A stretch of DNA of 64,000 nt from an uncultured Ruminococcus sp. (GCA_900544395.1 UQVC01000010.1:14985-78984), one strand, 5' to 3'; counted from the first letter of the stretch, positions 8,666-18,154 are shown. Translations and numbers: made by a program. The notes: a model not told the origin generated them from the sequence alone.

Positions 8666-10477
8666 ATTTTCGTCCAGTTTTAACACACTCATAAACGCTT
8701 TCTGTGGAATCTCTACGTTTCCAACCTGACGCATTCTCTTCTTTCCTTCTTTCTGTTTTTCCAACAGCTTTTTCTTACGGGAAATATCACCGCCATAACA
8801 TTTGGCAAGCACGTCTTTGCGCATGGCTCTGACAGTCTCTCTGGCAATGATCTTACTTCCCACTGCCGCCTGGATCGGGATCTCAAAGAGCTGTCTTGGA
8901 ATCTCTTCTTTGAGTTTTTCACACATCTTTCTTCCACGCTCATAGGCTGTCGCACTGTGTACGATAAAGGAAAGGGCGTCCACTTCTTCTTTGTTGATCA
9001 GAATATCCAGTTTGACCAGTTCTGACTGCTCATATCCAAGCATCTCATAATCAAAAGAAGCATAGCCTCTGGAACGGGATTTCAACGCATCGAAGAAATC
9101 GTAAATAATCTCATTGAGCGGCAGATGATAGTGGATCACTGCTCGTTTTTCCTCAATATATTCCATTCCCTGATACACACCACGACGTTCCTGACACAGA
9201 TCCATAATGGCTCCGATAAACTCCGATGTCACCATGATCTCTGCTTTGACCATCGGCTCTTCCATATATTCAATCTCCGCAGGATCCGGCATATTGGTCG
9301 GATTTGTCAGATCGATCACTTCTCCATTGGTCTTGTGGATCTTATAAATAACACTTGGTGCAGTCGTCACCAGATCCAGATTGTACTCTCTCTCCAGACG
9401 TTCCTGCACGATCTCCAGGTGCAGAAGTCCCAGGAATCCACAGCGGAATCCAAATCCCAGCGCTACAGAAGTCTCCGCTTCAAACTGCAGTGCCGCATCA
9501 TTCAGCTGCAGCTTTTCCAACGCATCTCTCAAATCCGGATATTTTGCTCCATCTGCCGGATACAGTCCACAGTATACCATGGGATTTACTTTTTTATATC
9601 CCGGCAGCGGCTCTGCACAAGGACGCGCTGCATCTGTGATGGTATCACCCACACGAGTATCTTTTACATTTTTCAGACTGGCAGTGATATATCCAACCAT
9701 TCCGGCGCTTAATTCTTCACATGGAATGAACTGTCCTGCTCCAAAATAGCCAACCTCGACAACATCTGCCTGCGCTCCTGTAGCCATCATTTTGATCGTT
9801 GTTCCTTTTTTCACACTGCCTTCTTTGATCCTGCAGAATACGATGACTCCTTTATATGCATCGTAAACCGAATCAAAGATCAGCGCTTTTAATGGCTCAT
9901 TCGGATCCCCTTCCGGAGCCGGAATCTTCCTGACGATCTGTTCCAGAACTTCTTCGATATTCAGGCCGGTCTTGGCCGAGATCAGAGGCGCATCGTCCGC
10001 CTCGATCCCGATCACATCCTCAATCTCTTCTTTGACACGATCCGGCTCTGCACTTGGCAGATCGATCTTATTGATCACCGGGAACACATCCAGATCGTGA
10101 TCCAGCGCCAGATACACATTGGCCAGTGTCTGTGCTTCCACCCCCTGTGCCGCATCCACGACCAAGATCGCACCGTCACAGGCTGCAAGACTTCTGGACA
10201 CCTCATAGTTAAAATCCACATGCCCCGGGGTGTCGATCAGGTTGAAAATATACTCTTCTCCATCTTTCGCCTTGTATACCGTACGAACGGTCTGTGCCTT
10301 GATGGTAATCCCTCTTTCTCTCTCCAGTTCCATATTATCCAGAACCTGAGACTGCATCTCACGGCTGGTCAAAAGTCCGGTCTTTTCGATGATCCGGTCT
10401 GCCAGCGTAGATTTTCCATGGTCGATATGTGCAATAATACAAAAATTTCGTATTTTATTCTGATCAATTGATGACAC
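8663..10477 (-). CDS. lepA: Elongation factor 4 (LepA)
   Basis: Ribosome-associated translational GTPase of about 604 aa. G motifs are visible: AHIDHGKSTLADRI, a switch region RGITIKAQTV, DTPGHVDF and NKIDLPSA. The C-terminal LepA-specific region ends in KCYGGDISRKKKLLEKQKEGKKRMR and a short tail. The start deserves care: ATG at 10483 is only one base from the GGAGG site, while the in-frame GTG at 10477 is 7 bases away and gives the family's typical N-terminus (SSIDQ...IRNFCIIAHIDHGK). GTG 10477 is therefore chosen. It lies in a housekeeping run with holA upstream. Confidence 0.97.
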   Translation of the reverse strand: MSSIDQNKIRNFCIIAHIDHGKSTLADRIIEKTGLLTSREMQSQVLDNMELERERGITIKAQTVRTVYKAKDGEEYIFNLIDTPGHVDFNYEVSRSLAACDGAILVVDAAQGVEAQTLANVYLALDHDLDVFPVINKIDLPSAEPDRVKEEIEDVIGIEADDAPLISAKTGLNIEEVLEQIVRKIPAPEGDPNEPLKALIFDSVYDAYKGVIVFCRIKEGSVKKGTTIKMMATGAQADVVEVGYFGAGQFIPCEELSAGMVGYITASLKNVKDTRVGDTITDAARPCAEPLPGYKKVNPMVYCGLYPADGAKYPDLRDALEKLQLNDAALQFEAETSVALGFGFRCGFLGLLHLEIVQERLEREYNLDLVTTAPSVIYKIHKTNGEVIDLTNPTNMPDPAEIEYMEEPMVKAEIMVTSEFIGAIMDLCQERRGVYQGMEYIEEKRAVIHYHLPLNEIIYDFFDALKSRSRGYASFDYEMLGYEQSELVKLDILINKEEVDALSFIVHSATAYERGRKMCEKLKEEIPRQLFEIPIQAAVGSKIIARETVRAMRKDVLAKCYGGDISRKKKLLEKQKEGKKRMRQVGNVEIPQKAFMSVLKLDEN

Positions 10478-10591
10478 TTTCATTCCTCCAAAACCTTTGT
10501 CTTTCTATTTTTTCTGTCTTTTTTCTATTTCTGTTTTTTGTGCAAAGATATACTATCATGCCTTTTGGCTTTTGACAAGAATATCTGACAT

Positions 10592-11569
10592 TTAAGAAGA
10601 GTATTTTACCAGAAACAGCTCCACTGCCAGCGTATCTGTCAGCCGGCCTGTCTTGACCCGCTCTTCCAGATCTGCACTGTCCTCCAAAATCGCCCGCAGC
10701 TCTTCTGTTTTAAAATATCGGGTCTGCTCCATGTATTTCCCGGCTGCAAACGGGTGAATTCCGGCTTTGGCTGCAATTTCTTTCCTTCCATACCCTTTTT
10801 TCTGCAGAGACTGTACATGGAACAAAATCCGGTACTGACGCACCAGCAAAAACAAAATCCGCATCGGCGGCTCTTTTAAAGCAAGCAGTTCATAATACAG
10901 ATCCAGGGCTTTTCTCTGTTTCTTTTCTGCCGCTGCATTGACCATCTCGAAAATGTGATTTCCAATCTGGCTGATGCAGACTGCGTTGATATCCTCCGGT
11001 GTGATCACCTCACGATGCAGCGTATAACAGAACAGCTTTTCCAGTTCTCCCTGGATATTCTGCATATCTGTCCCGACTTTTTCCAGAAAATAAGCAGCCG
11101 ATGCCTCCGACATCTGCTTCCCTTCCTGCTTTACCTTTCCCAGGATCCAACGCTTTAATGTAGCTTCGTCCTGAAATGGAAGTTCCACAATGTGCCCTTT
11201 CGCTTTTACCGCTTTATATAGCTTGCTGCGCTTGTCCACCTCTGTCTCCACAAAGATGAAATATGTGGTTTCCGGCATCTCCTTGATATAATCCGCAAGA
11301 TCCGTCCCCCCGCTTTTAAAAAATCCGGTGTTCTCAAATACGATCAGACGACGTTCTGCAAAAAACGGCAGTGTCTCTGCCAGGTCGATCACTTCTTTAC
11401 TGTCTACGCCTTTCCCTTCATAATAGGCATAATTCATGGTATCTCCATCTGGAAGCATGGCTTTGACAAATCGTTCTTTGTATTGTTTCTTCAGATAATT
11501 TTCTTCTCCATACAGAAGATAGATCTGTTTAAATTGTCCTGTTTTTAAATCTTCATTCAAACTTTTCAT
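10592..11569 (-). CDS. holA: DNA polymerase III subunit delta
   Basis: Clamp-loader subunit that opens the beta clamp. From ATG at 11569 it is 325 aa, normal for HolA. A longer open frame runs upstream into comEC, but the family start is MKSLNEDLKTGQFKQIYLLYGEE. Recognisable parts are the N-terminal AAA+-like fold (IYLLYGEENYLKKQ), the middle region (ETTYFIFVETEVDKRSKLYKAV) and the C-terminal helical collar (LLVRQYRILFHVQSLQKKG). It begins 24 nt after the comEC stop without a clear ribosome site of its own, so translation coupled to comEC is possible. Confidence 0.93.
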   Translation of the reverse strand: MKSLNEDLKTGQFKQIYLLYGEENYLKKQYKERFVKAMLPDGDTMNYAYYEGKGVDSKEVIDLAETLPFFAERRLIVFENTGFFKSGGTDLADYIKEMPETTYFIFVETEVDKRSKLYKAVKAKGHIVELPFQDEATLKRWILGKVKQEGKQMSEASAAYFLEKVGTDMQNIQGELEKLFCYTLHREVITPEDINAVCISQIGNHIFEMVNAAAEKKQRKALDLYYELLALKEPPMRILFLLVRQYRILFHVQSLQKKGYGRKEIAAKAGIHPFAAGKYMEQTRYFKTEELRAILEDSADLEERVKTGRLTDTLAVELFLVKYSS

Positions 11570-11592
11570 ATTTTCTATTATATCGGAAAGTC

Positions 11593-13869
11593 TTACGTTT
11601 TGCAAAATATTTCTATGGTCGCTTTCTCTCCTTTTATTTTTAAAGTGACTGCCCCATATTCCTGGGTTCCATATAAAAGGCATCCCTTTTCTTTCAGCCT
11701 GGACAGCGTTTCTTCTGCCGGATGCCCATACCGGTTTCCGATCCCGGATGAAATCCATGCATATTTCGGAGTCAGCTGCTGCAAAAATTCCGGCAGTGTC
11801 GAATTTTTAGACCCATGATGGGCGGCTTTTAAAATGTCACATTCTGTTTTTCCATGCTCTCGCATCCAGTCTGTCAGCTGTACTTCCCCTTCACCTTCCA
11901 CATCTCCGGTCAGAAGCATTTCCAGATTCCTGCATTCCAGCCACAGTACCATGGACGCTGCATTTCCAGTTTCTCCGTTATATTCCTGGGATGGCGCCAT
12001 GCAAGTCAGAGACATCTCATCCAGACACAGTTTTTCTCCTGCTTCCATTCCCAGTACTTTTGTCCCATGCTGTACCGCGGTTTTTCCCAGCTTCGCCAGC
12101 CCATCATCATGAAGTCTGACAGGCGGCAGCACCAGATGTCTGATCCGGATCCCAAGAGGCTGATTCTGCAGGATTTCTTCGATCCCACTCATATGATCTG
12201 CATCTCCATGCGAAATAAACACATAATCCAGCTCTTTGACTCCCTGTGATTCCAAAAATGGCACGATCCTGTATTCCCCGACTTTTGACACGTCACTGCT
12301 GCCTCCATCTACAAAACAGGCGGCACCACCCGGACTTCTGAAAAATATCCCATCTCCCTGTCCGACATCCAGCATCGTAACCTGAAAGACTCCTCGGCTT
12401 CTCATGTGACAGCTGCCTGCCAGACAGACTACGGCTATTGCCAGCATCCCCCATGCCAGACAGGCCCTTTTTCGCCGTATCTTCTTTGGTCCGGACAAAT
12501 ACAGACACACCAGCAAAAGAATCGCATAATACAGTATGATCCACACAGCTTCCGGCTTTCCCGTGACAATTCTGGAACAGGGAAGTTTCATGGTAAGGCT
12601 GCTGCACAATTCGTATAACTCCAAAACTCCTTTACACAGCAGCAAGACAAGTCTCCCAACAGGTCGGAACAGCAGACTTAGAACCGAACCCAAAAGTCCT
12701 GCCCCGAGAACAACCGACATCAGTGGAATGATCACCAGATTTAAAAACAAAGAATACGGTGGAAATTCATAATAAAAAGAAAGCATCACGGGAAGCAGTA
12801 CCAGATTGACTGCCAGACTTGCCTGAAAGCTTTGCATCAGTTTTGTTGCCTGCTTTTGGCTCTCTGCCAAAACCGGATAGACAGCTGCCATTCCAAGCAC
12901 TGCGCCAAATGACAGAAGATACCCTGCATCCTGAAGATATAACGGACTCTCCAAAGCAATCCATACTCCTGCCACAGACAGACCGGTTGGCATATCATAC
13001 ACTCTGCCGCAAAGATCTGCTCCTACCCGGATTGCAAACATCAGAAATGCCCGCATCGCAGATACGCTCCCGCCGATCATAATCGTATATCCGAGCAAAA
13101 ACAAAATTCCAAGCATGCCTGCCACTCGGATCGGACATCCCATTTTGCGCAGAATTCCATAGAATCCCATCCCGATAAACGACATATGAAGTCCTGATAC
13201 TGCCAATATATGCCCAATCCCGCTTTTTTGGTACAGCGCCTTCATCTGTACATCCAGTTCACTTTTTTCTCCCAGCAGGATTGCGCTCATACTGTTTCCA
13301 TGACGTTCTCCCATCTGTGCGATCAGAAGCTGTTTCCACCCTCTCCTGATATCTGCCAGACACTCCCGGATTTTCCATGTTTTTGAATCTGTGATCTGAT
13401 ACCTGTCTGCCCATACACTTGCATGGATGCCTTGTTTTTCATAGTAAAATTTCTGATCGAAATTCCCCGGATTTCTGGCTTCTTTAAAATAAGAAAGCTC
13501 TCCCTGTACCTGTATTTGATTTCCTGATTTTATGGTTTGATTGGTTGATTGATCTTGTTTGAGATAAATTAGAAGCTCTGGTTCTTGCATCACCATTGCT
13601 TTGATCGGTTTTTTGAATTGTGTTTTGACTGATTGAGATTTGCTGTTCTTTTCTTTTTGCAGCACCTGACAATTTTGAAGATACAAAAGTTCATAGTCTT
13701 TCCTTTCTTCCCGGCGCTTTACCTGTCCTGTTACCAGAACTTCTGCCTGATCCGGGATCTGCTCCTGCAGCACACTCTGGTTGGAACACTCCGCTCCAAA
13801 CCAGAGATTTCTTACTGCCAGCAAGATCAAAACTACAGCTGCCGCCATACAAAGCGGTCGTTTTTTCAA
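11593..13869 (-). CDS. comEC: ComEC/Rec2 DNA uptake channel protein
   Basis: Membrane channel for single-stranded DNA during natural transformation. At 758 aa it has the full architecture: N-terminal membrane hairpin and DUF4131 region, a central competence domain with many membrane helices (from about IGHILAVSGLHMSFIGMG), and a C-terminal metallo-beta-lactamase domain with DVGQGDG and HGDADHMSGIEE, plus AAHHGSKNST. The start is TTG at 13869, overlapping the GerMN gene's stop by 3 nt, with GAGGAG 11 nt upstream. A lysine/glutamine-rich insertion (about residues 75-115) lies in the DUF4131 region. comEA is in the same run but separated by three other genes. Confidence 0.94.
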   Translation of the reverse strand: MKKRPLCMAAAVVLILLAVRNLWFGAECSNQSVLQEQIPDQAEVLVTGQVKRREERKDYELLYLQNCQVLQKEKNSKSQSVKTQFKKPIKAMVMQEPELLIYLKQDQSTNQTIKSGNQIQVQGELSYFKEARNPGNFDQKFYYEKQGIHASVWADRYQITDSKTWKIRECLADIRRGWKQLLIAQMGERHGNSMSAILLGEKSELDVQMKALYQKSGIGHILAVSGLHMSFIGMGFYGILRKMGCPIRVAGMLGILFLLGYTIMIGGSVSAMRAFLMFAIRVGADLCGRVYDMPTGLSVAGVWIALESPLYLQDAGYLLSFGAVLGMAAVYPVLAESQKQATKLMQSFQASLAVNLVLLPVMLSFYYEFPPYSLFLNLVIIPLMSVVLGAGLLGSVLSLLFRPVGRLVLLLCKGVLELYELCSSLTMKLPCSRIVTGKPEAVWIILYYAILLLVCLYLSGPKKIRRKRACLAWGMLAIAVVCLAGSCHMRSRGVFQVTMLDVGQGDGIFFRSPGGAACFVDGGSSDVSKVGEYRIVPFLESQGVKELDYVFISHGDADHMSGIEEILQNQPLGIRIRHLVLPPVRLHDDGLAKLGKTAVQHGTKVLGMEAGEKLCLDEMSLTCMAPSQEYNGETGNAASMVLWLECRNLEMLLTGDVEGEGEVQLTDWMREHGKTECDILKAAHHGSKNSTLPEFLQQLTPKYAWISSGIGNRYGHPAEETLSRLKEKGCLLYGTQEYGAVTLKIKGEKATIEIFCKT

Positions 13870-14801
13870 GATTTTTTGTTCTCCTCATTCCAGCTGAGAT
13901 CTGCCGTCAAAGGCTGACTGAGATCTACTGTCTGCATATATTTGTTGTCATTTTCCCCATTGATCGAAATCTGGACTTTTCCTGCTCCCGTTCCCTGCAC
14001 CAGAGAATTGACCAGCGAATAAATGGTCACCTGCGGTTTTACTTCATATGCCCCTTTTAAGAATGTCTTATCAAAGTTCACATAGCAGATTCCATCTTTG
14101 GTCGTCACACTCAGCAGATTGGTGTCCGGGTTGATGGTCGCTTTTGCCGAAGATTTCCGCGGGCCTTTCATCAATTTTTCCACGATTAGTTTTTCTTTGG
14201 AAACATTGCTGTTATACCGGACTTCCATGGTCTGCTCTACCAGTCCATCTCCCTGAGGATTTGCAAAATACAAGGTCAGACTCTCCGTCTGATAGGAACT
14301 CGGCGAAGCCCCCTCGCTCTGCACAAAGTCATCCTCATTCAGATATCCCAATACCTGACCGGATCTGTCTGCCAGATCTTCTCCCTCTACCCGGATCCAG
14401 ACACTGTCGATGCCATCGATCCGAATCAGCGATTCCACGACCGCCGCTCTCACTAACGTCTCCTCCACTGCATCCATCTGCTTATATTGTGCCGTAAAAT
14501 CCACATATAAAATTCCGCCTTCCAATTCACATTGTCTGACTTTCACTTCTTTTGGAAGCGGCGGCGTATATTCAATTTCTTCCGAAGGTCTGCTCAGTTC
14601 TTCCAGCATTTCCTCTGCTTCTTTGAGCACATCCTTCTCTCCAATTTCATAAGATACCTTCTGCAGACCGGTTCTGTCACTGTTCAGACAATAAATATAA
14701 GACTCACCCTGTTCTATTTCCGTGCGTTTTCCACAGGAAACACTCAGGCATCCCAGACAGATTCCCAGAACGATCAGAAGGGTTTTTCTGATTTGTTTCA
14801 T
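13866..14801 (-). CDS. Lipoprotein with two GerMN domains
   Basis: Predicted exported lipoprotein of 311 aa: basic start MKQIRKT, a hydrophobic segment and the lipobox LSVSC. Two GerMN (sporulation/spore-germination type) repeats follow, each ending in a strand such as VDFTAQY or VNFDKTF. The ATG at 14801 is chosen because AAGGGGAAG lies just upstream; an upstream ATG at 14825 lacks this. It sits between the kinase gene and comEC. GerMN lipoproteins are often encoded beside sensor kinases, as in Mycobacterium LpqB and Clostridia; a link to envelope sensing is inferred, not shown. Confidence 0.85.
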   Translation of the reverse strand: MKQIRKTLLIVLGICLGCLSVSCGKRTEIEQGESYIYCLNSDRTGLQKVSYEIGEKDVLKEAEEMLEELSRPSEEIEYTPPLPKEVKVRQCELEGGILYVDFTAQYKQMDAVEETLVRAAVVESLIRIDGIDSVWIRVEGEDLADRSGQVLGYLNEDDFVQSEGASPSSYQTESLTLYFANPQGDGLVEQTMEVRYNSNVSKEKLIVEKLMKGPRKSSAKATINPDTNLLSVTTKDGICYVNFDKTFLKGAYEVKPQVTIYSLVNSLVQGTGAGKVQISINGENDNKYMQTVDLSQPLTADLSWNEENKKS

Positions 14802-14814
14802 ATGTTTCTTCCCC

Positions 14815-16206
14815 TTACACTGCATAGATCAAAGGAATCCGAACCGTAAATGTGGTTCCTTCTCCCTGACTGCTGTAGACTTTGATAGAACCTCTGTGCA
14901 TGATCACTGCATTACGGGCAATGGCAAGTCCAAGACCAGTTCCGCCAATTTCTCTGGAATGGGACTTGTCCACCCGATAAAACCGTTCAAAAATATGATC
15001 TTGATCTTCTTTTGGGATTCCGATCCCGGAATCCATAACCTTGATATAAAAATACTTATGGTCGGCATTTAAGGATACCCGAACCCATCCTTCCTCCCGA
15101 TTATACTTGATCGCATTTTCTACCAGATTGGAGATTGCCAGTGTCAGTTTCATCTCGTCGATCTCTGCGGAAACCGGACGAAAACTTTCCAGGATCATCT
15201 CGATTTTTTTCGTCTCTGCAATGGGTTTTAATCGCTTTAAAATGGTCTCCAGCAATTCATTGATATGAACCTGTTTGATCGTAAGGCTCTGGACCGTCTT
15301 ATCCATCTTTACCAACGTCAGAAGATCACTGATGATGTCATTCTCCCGGTCGATCTCCCGGGCAATATCTCCCATAAACTCCTGATACAGCTCAACCGGC
15401 ACATTCTCCTGTGCAAGCAGCGAATCTGCCAGTACCTTCATAGATGTCATCGGTGTTTTTAATTCATGAGACACATTGGATACAAACTCTTCCCTGGAAT
15501 CATTCAGCTGCTTGAGCCTTCCCAGCATTTTGTTAAAAGCATCCGACAACTGTCCGGTCTCTGAAAAAGTTCCCACATGTAGCCATTCACTTTCATAGCC
15601 TTCTGTTACATTCTCAATGGACTCCGTGATCTTCCCAAGAGGCCGCACAAACACCCCCGCAGCCAAAAGTCCCAACGCCAGGATCAGTAAAAACAAAACG
15701 CCCAGGATCGCCCCGCCTCTTGTCTTTAAAATCCCCACACTGTCCAAAACTGTATCCATCGATACACTTGCCAGCATCACCCCTGTGACACTTTTTTCTT
15801 CGGATACCACCGGCGCAGTGACTTCTACATATCTGTTCTTGCGATCATAATGACTGGTGCTTTTCCCCTGTTTCAGGCAGCGGATCACATTTTCTGATAC
15901 CATCGTCTTTCCTTCGTCCAGACCGTAGGTATCTTTGATTACCTGCAGATTCTGATCAATGATCATCACACGTCCGTTATATATGTTCGTTAATTGGGTT
16001 AAATTTGCATCGATCACATCAGAAGACGGATCTGTCAGATACTGATAGCTGTTCAGCTGATTGCTTAGAATTGTACATTGATTCTGTATCTCTGCTGTCC
16101 TGACAGAAATCGCACGTTTTTCATAGGTCTTTGCCGTCCAGATATAAGAAATCAGGCACGGAACCATCCCAAACAGAACAAACAGTGCGATCAGCCAGAA
16201 CCGCAT
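14815..16206 (-). CDS. Sensor histidine kinase (PhoR/WalK class)
   Basis: Membrane-bound kinase: TM1 (about 1-24), an extracellular sensor region (about 30-160), TM2 (about 165-187), HAMP, HisKA with phospho-acceptor H247 in FVSNVSHELKTP, and a HATPase with NLVENAIKYN, DSGIGIP and GTGLGLAIARN. It pairs with the response regulator just upstream. The ATG at 16206 has no visible ribosome site, and the reading frame continues upstream of it with R-D-K-L-H-I-K-V-K-H-N-V-F-K-S, which looks like the normal basic N-terminus of this class but has no usual start codon. The true start is therefore doubtful. Confidence 0.93.
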   Translation of the reverse strand: MRFWLIALFVLFGMVPCLISYIWTAKTYEKRAISVRTAEIQNQCTILSNQLNSYQYLTDPSSDVIDANLTQLTNIYNGRVMIIDQNLQVIKDTYGLDEGKTMVSENVIRCLKQGKSTSHYDRKNRYVEVTAPVVSEEKSVTGVMLASVSMDTVLDSVGILKTRGGAILGVLFLLILALGLLAAGVFVRPLGKITESIENVTEGYESEWLHVGTFSETGQLSDAFNKMLGRLKQLNDSREEFVSNVSHELKTPMTSMKVLADSLLAQENVPVELYQEFMGDIAREIDRENDIISDLLTLVKMDKTVQSLTIKQVHINELLETILKRLKPIAETKKIEMILESFRPVSAEIDEMKLTLAISNLVENAIKYNREEGWVRVSLNADHKYFYIKVMDSGIGIPKEDQDHIFERFYRVDKSHSREIGGTGLGLAIARNAVIMHRGSIKVYSSQGEGTTFTVRIPLIYAV

Positions 16207-16243
16207 ACTTTTGAATACATTATGTTTTACTTTGATATGTAAT

Positions 16244-16936
16244 TTATCCCTGGAAATAATAACCTACCCCCCACTTTGTGTGTACATATTTTGGTTCACT
16301 TGGATTCATCTCGATCTTTTCTCGCAGACGACGGATATGTACATCCACTGTTCGGGCATCTCCCGGATAATCGATTCCCCACACAAGGTCCAGCAGATTT
16401 TCCCTGCTGTAGACTTTGTTCGGATTCATGGCAAGAAGTTCCAGCACATCGTACTCTTTGGCTGTCAGATTGATCTCACGTTCGCCGATAAATACCCGTC
16501 TGCTCTCACAGTCGATCCGCATGGTTCCTTTCACCAGGATCCTGGCTGTCTGGGAATTCGCCTCTTTTCTGGCAGTCCGGCGCATGATCGCCTTGATCCG
16601 GGCTTTCACTTCCAGAATATTAAACGGCTTTGTAATATAATCATCTGCCCCATATTCCAGTCCGAGGATCTTGTCCATATCTTCGCTTTTTGCAGTCAGC
16701 ATCACGATCGGCATGTCAGAAAATTCCCGAATAGACTGACAGACCTGAAATCCATCCATCTTCGGCAGCATCACATCCAGCAGTACGAGATCGTATTCAC
16801 AGTTTTTTGCATACCGCAGCGCTTCCTCACCGTCATAGGCGCAGTCTACTTCCATATCATCCTGCTCCAGACTGAATCGGATTCCTTTCACGATTAACTT
16901 TTCATCGTCTACTACTAAGATTTTCTTCTTGCTCAT
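16244..16936 (-). CDS. OmpR/PhoB-family response regulator
   Basis: 230-aa two-component regulator. The receiver domain has the acidic pair DD at residues 10-11, phospho-acceptor D54 in LLDVMLP, and K near 103 (TKPFN). The C-terminal winged helix ends PKYVHTKWGVGYYFQG, the usual OmpR-family wing. ATG at 16936 (MSKKKILVVDDEK) has an AAGGAAG site; the upstream TTG at 16951 lacks spacing and is not preferred. It is co-transcribed with comEA and the kinase. The 11-bp-spaced TTACA repeats upstream of comEA are a candidate binding site, implying autoregulation. Confidence 0.95.
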   Translation of the reverse strand: MSKKKILVVDDEKLIVKGIRFSLEQDDMEVDCAYDGEEALRYAKNCEYDLVLLDVMLPKMDGFQVCQSIREFSDMPIVMLTAKSEDMDKILGLEYGADDYITKPFNILEVKARIKAIMRRTARKEANSQTARILVKGTMRIDCESRRVFIGEREINLTAKEYDVLELLAMNPNKVYSRENLLDLVWGIDYPGDARTVDVHIRRLREKIEMNPSEPKYVHTKWGVGYYFQG

Positions 16937-16959
16937 ATCTTCTTCCTTCAACTTCCTGC

Positions 16960-17586
16960 TTATACTGTAATATCATCTTTAATCTTATTATACAATCCTT
17001 CTTTGATGCCGCTGATCTGCATCAGTTCTTCTGTACTTTGAAATCCGCCCTTTTCTTCCCTGTATGCAAGAATACTTTCCGCCTTGGACTCCCCCACTCC
17101 GGACAGAGTCATCAGTTCTTCTTTTGTGGCAGTATTTAAGTTCACTTTCTGTTTCCCGGCTGATTCCTGCCCGGGCATCTGCGGATCTGCTCCAGGCATC
17201 TGCGTTTTCGCTTCCTCTTTGGTCGGAATGTAAATCTGCTCTCCATCTGCTGCCACTCTTGCCTGATTCACTGCATCCGCGGCTGCTTCTTCGGTCAGGC
17301 CGCCTGCCATGGCAATGATCTCATACACTCGTGTCTTGCTGTCCGCCTCATAAACTCCAGGTGCACAGACTGCCCCACACACATATACAAAAATTTTCTG
17401 TACCGATTCTTTTTGAATCTCTTCGGAATCCGGTTCCGTTTTTGCATGGGGCTCTTCTTTTGTCTCTTCGAGCTGGATTTCCTGCAATTTCTCTTCTGGA
17501 TCCTGTCTGCATCCCGTCAGGATGGTCCCGGCTGCCAGAAGCAGAATGATCGTATGATAACATTTCTTTTTTATGATGTCCTTCAT
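16960..17586 (-). CDS. comEA: ComEA-type DNA-binding competence lipoprotein
   Basis: Extracellular DNA receptor for transformation, 208 aa. It has a lipobox (LLAAGTILTGC), an acidic linker, a SLBB domain (about 62-125, VYVCGAVCAPGVYEA...QIYIPTKEE) and a C-terminal helix-hairpin-helix pair (NLNTATKEELMTLSGVGES and FQSTEELMQISGIKEG). Lipid anchoring rather than a transmembrane anchor is unusual compared with Bacillus ComEA. The ATG has a GAGGA site. It is the first gene of the comEA-regulator-kinase-GerMN-comEC run, behind a good promoter. Confidence 0.92.
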   Translation of the reverse strand: MKDIIKKKCYHTIILLLAAGTILTGCRQDPEEKLQEIQLEETKEEPHAKTEPDSEEIQKESVQKIFVYVCGAVCAPGVYEADSKTRVYEIIAMAGGLTEEAAADAVNQARVAADGEQIYIPTKEEAKTQMPGADPQMPGQESAGKQKVNLNTATKEELMTLSGVGESKAESILAYREEKGGFQSTEELMQISGIKEGLYNKIKDDITV

Positions 17587-17639
17587 AATTTCCTCACAAT
17601 CTCAAGACGCAAGGAATCCCCTTTTTGTCGGACAGTAAT

Positions 17640-17703
17640 ATTGTAACGAAAAATACCTGAAATTACAATAACATTTTTACAATGATGTTACACATTTATT
17701 ACA
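17640..17703 (-). promoter_or_regulatory. comEA operon promoter with 11-bp-spaced direct repeats
   Basis: On the minus strand TTGTAA (17663-17668) and TACAAT (17640-17645) are 17 bp apart. The plus-strand pentamer TTACA occurs at 17663, 17677, 17688 and 17699 in the same orientation. The upstream three are spaced 11 bp, one helical turn. Direct repeats with 11-bp spacing just upstream of the -35 are typical of PhoB/OmpR-family activator sites. Confidence 0.6.
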
Positions 17704-17722
17704 ATTTCAACTTCATTTGCTT

Positions 17723-18154
17723 CTATTCCCACTGAAAAACAGCAATTCCAATCAACGCTACTACCAGTCCTGCCAGCTTGCGGAACACAAATGGTGATTT
17801 TTCTACTCCAAACATCCCAAAAAGTTCGATCACATACGCAACGGTCAGCTGGGAGATCACGATCAAAAGCGCTGCTTTTGCAGGTCCCAATGCCGCCATG
17901 CTTTTTACCACAGTCCAGGTAATCCCCGCCCCGATCACGCCGCCAAGGAGCATATATTTCGGCTCTACCTTTGCCAAAGCACCAACATCTGCCTTTCCTG
18001 CCAGAAACCAGACCAGAAGACAGGCCAGAAATGCACTCAGCTGTACCCAGAGATTACTGACCCACAGCCCGGTTGTTTTGGTGACCTGTGTATTAAACAC
18101 CCCCTGTACACTCATCAGTGCACCGGATAATAATGCAATAAAAAAACCAATCAT
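17723..18154 (-). CDS. DMT-superfamily small transporter (YdcZ/DUF606 type)
   Basis: 143-aa membrane protein with about five hydrophobic helices (MIGFFIALLSGALMSVQGVFN, the LWVQLSAFLACLLVWFLAG helix and the C-terminal LAGLVVALIGIAVF). Length and the N-terminal motif GALMSVQGVFNTQV match the YdcZ/DUF606 family, which works as paired half-transporters. Substrate is unknown. It is a single gene between comEA and argD; the second half of a pair is not adjacent. Confidence 0.8.
   Translation of the reverse strand: MIGFFIALLSGALMSVQGVFNTQVTKTTGLWVSNLWVQLSAFLACLLVWFLAGKADVGALAKVEPKYMLLGGVIGAGITWTVVKSMAALGPAKAALLIVISQLTVAYVIELFGMFGVEKSPFVFRKLAGLVVALIGIAVFQWE

Noticed and set aside
9125..9712. 195-codon plus-strand open frame opposite lepA
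   Set aside because: Antisense of conserved LepA; low-complexity His/Ile/Cys-rich translation typical of a shadow frame.
10592..11758. 388-codon form of holA
   Set aside because: The first 63 codons overlap comEC in another frame and are absent from HolA proteins.
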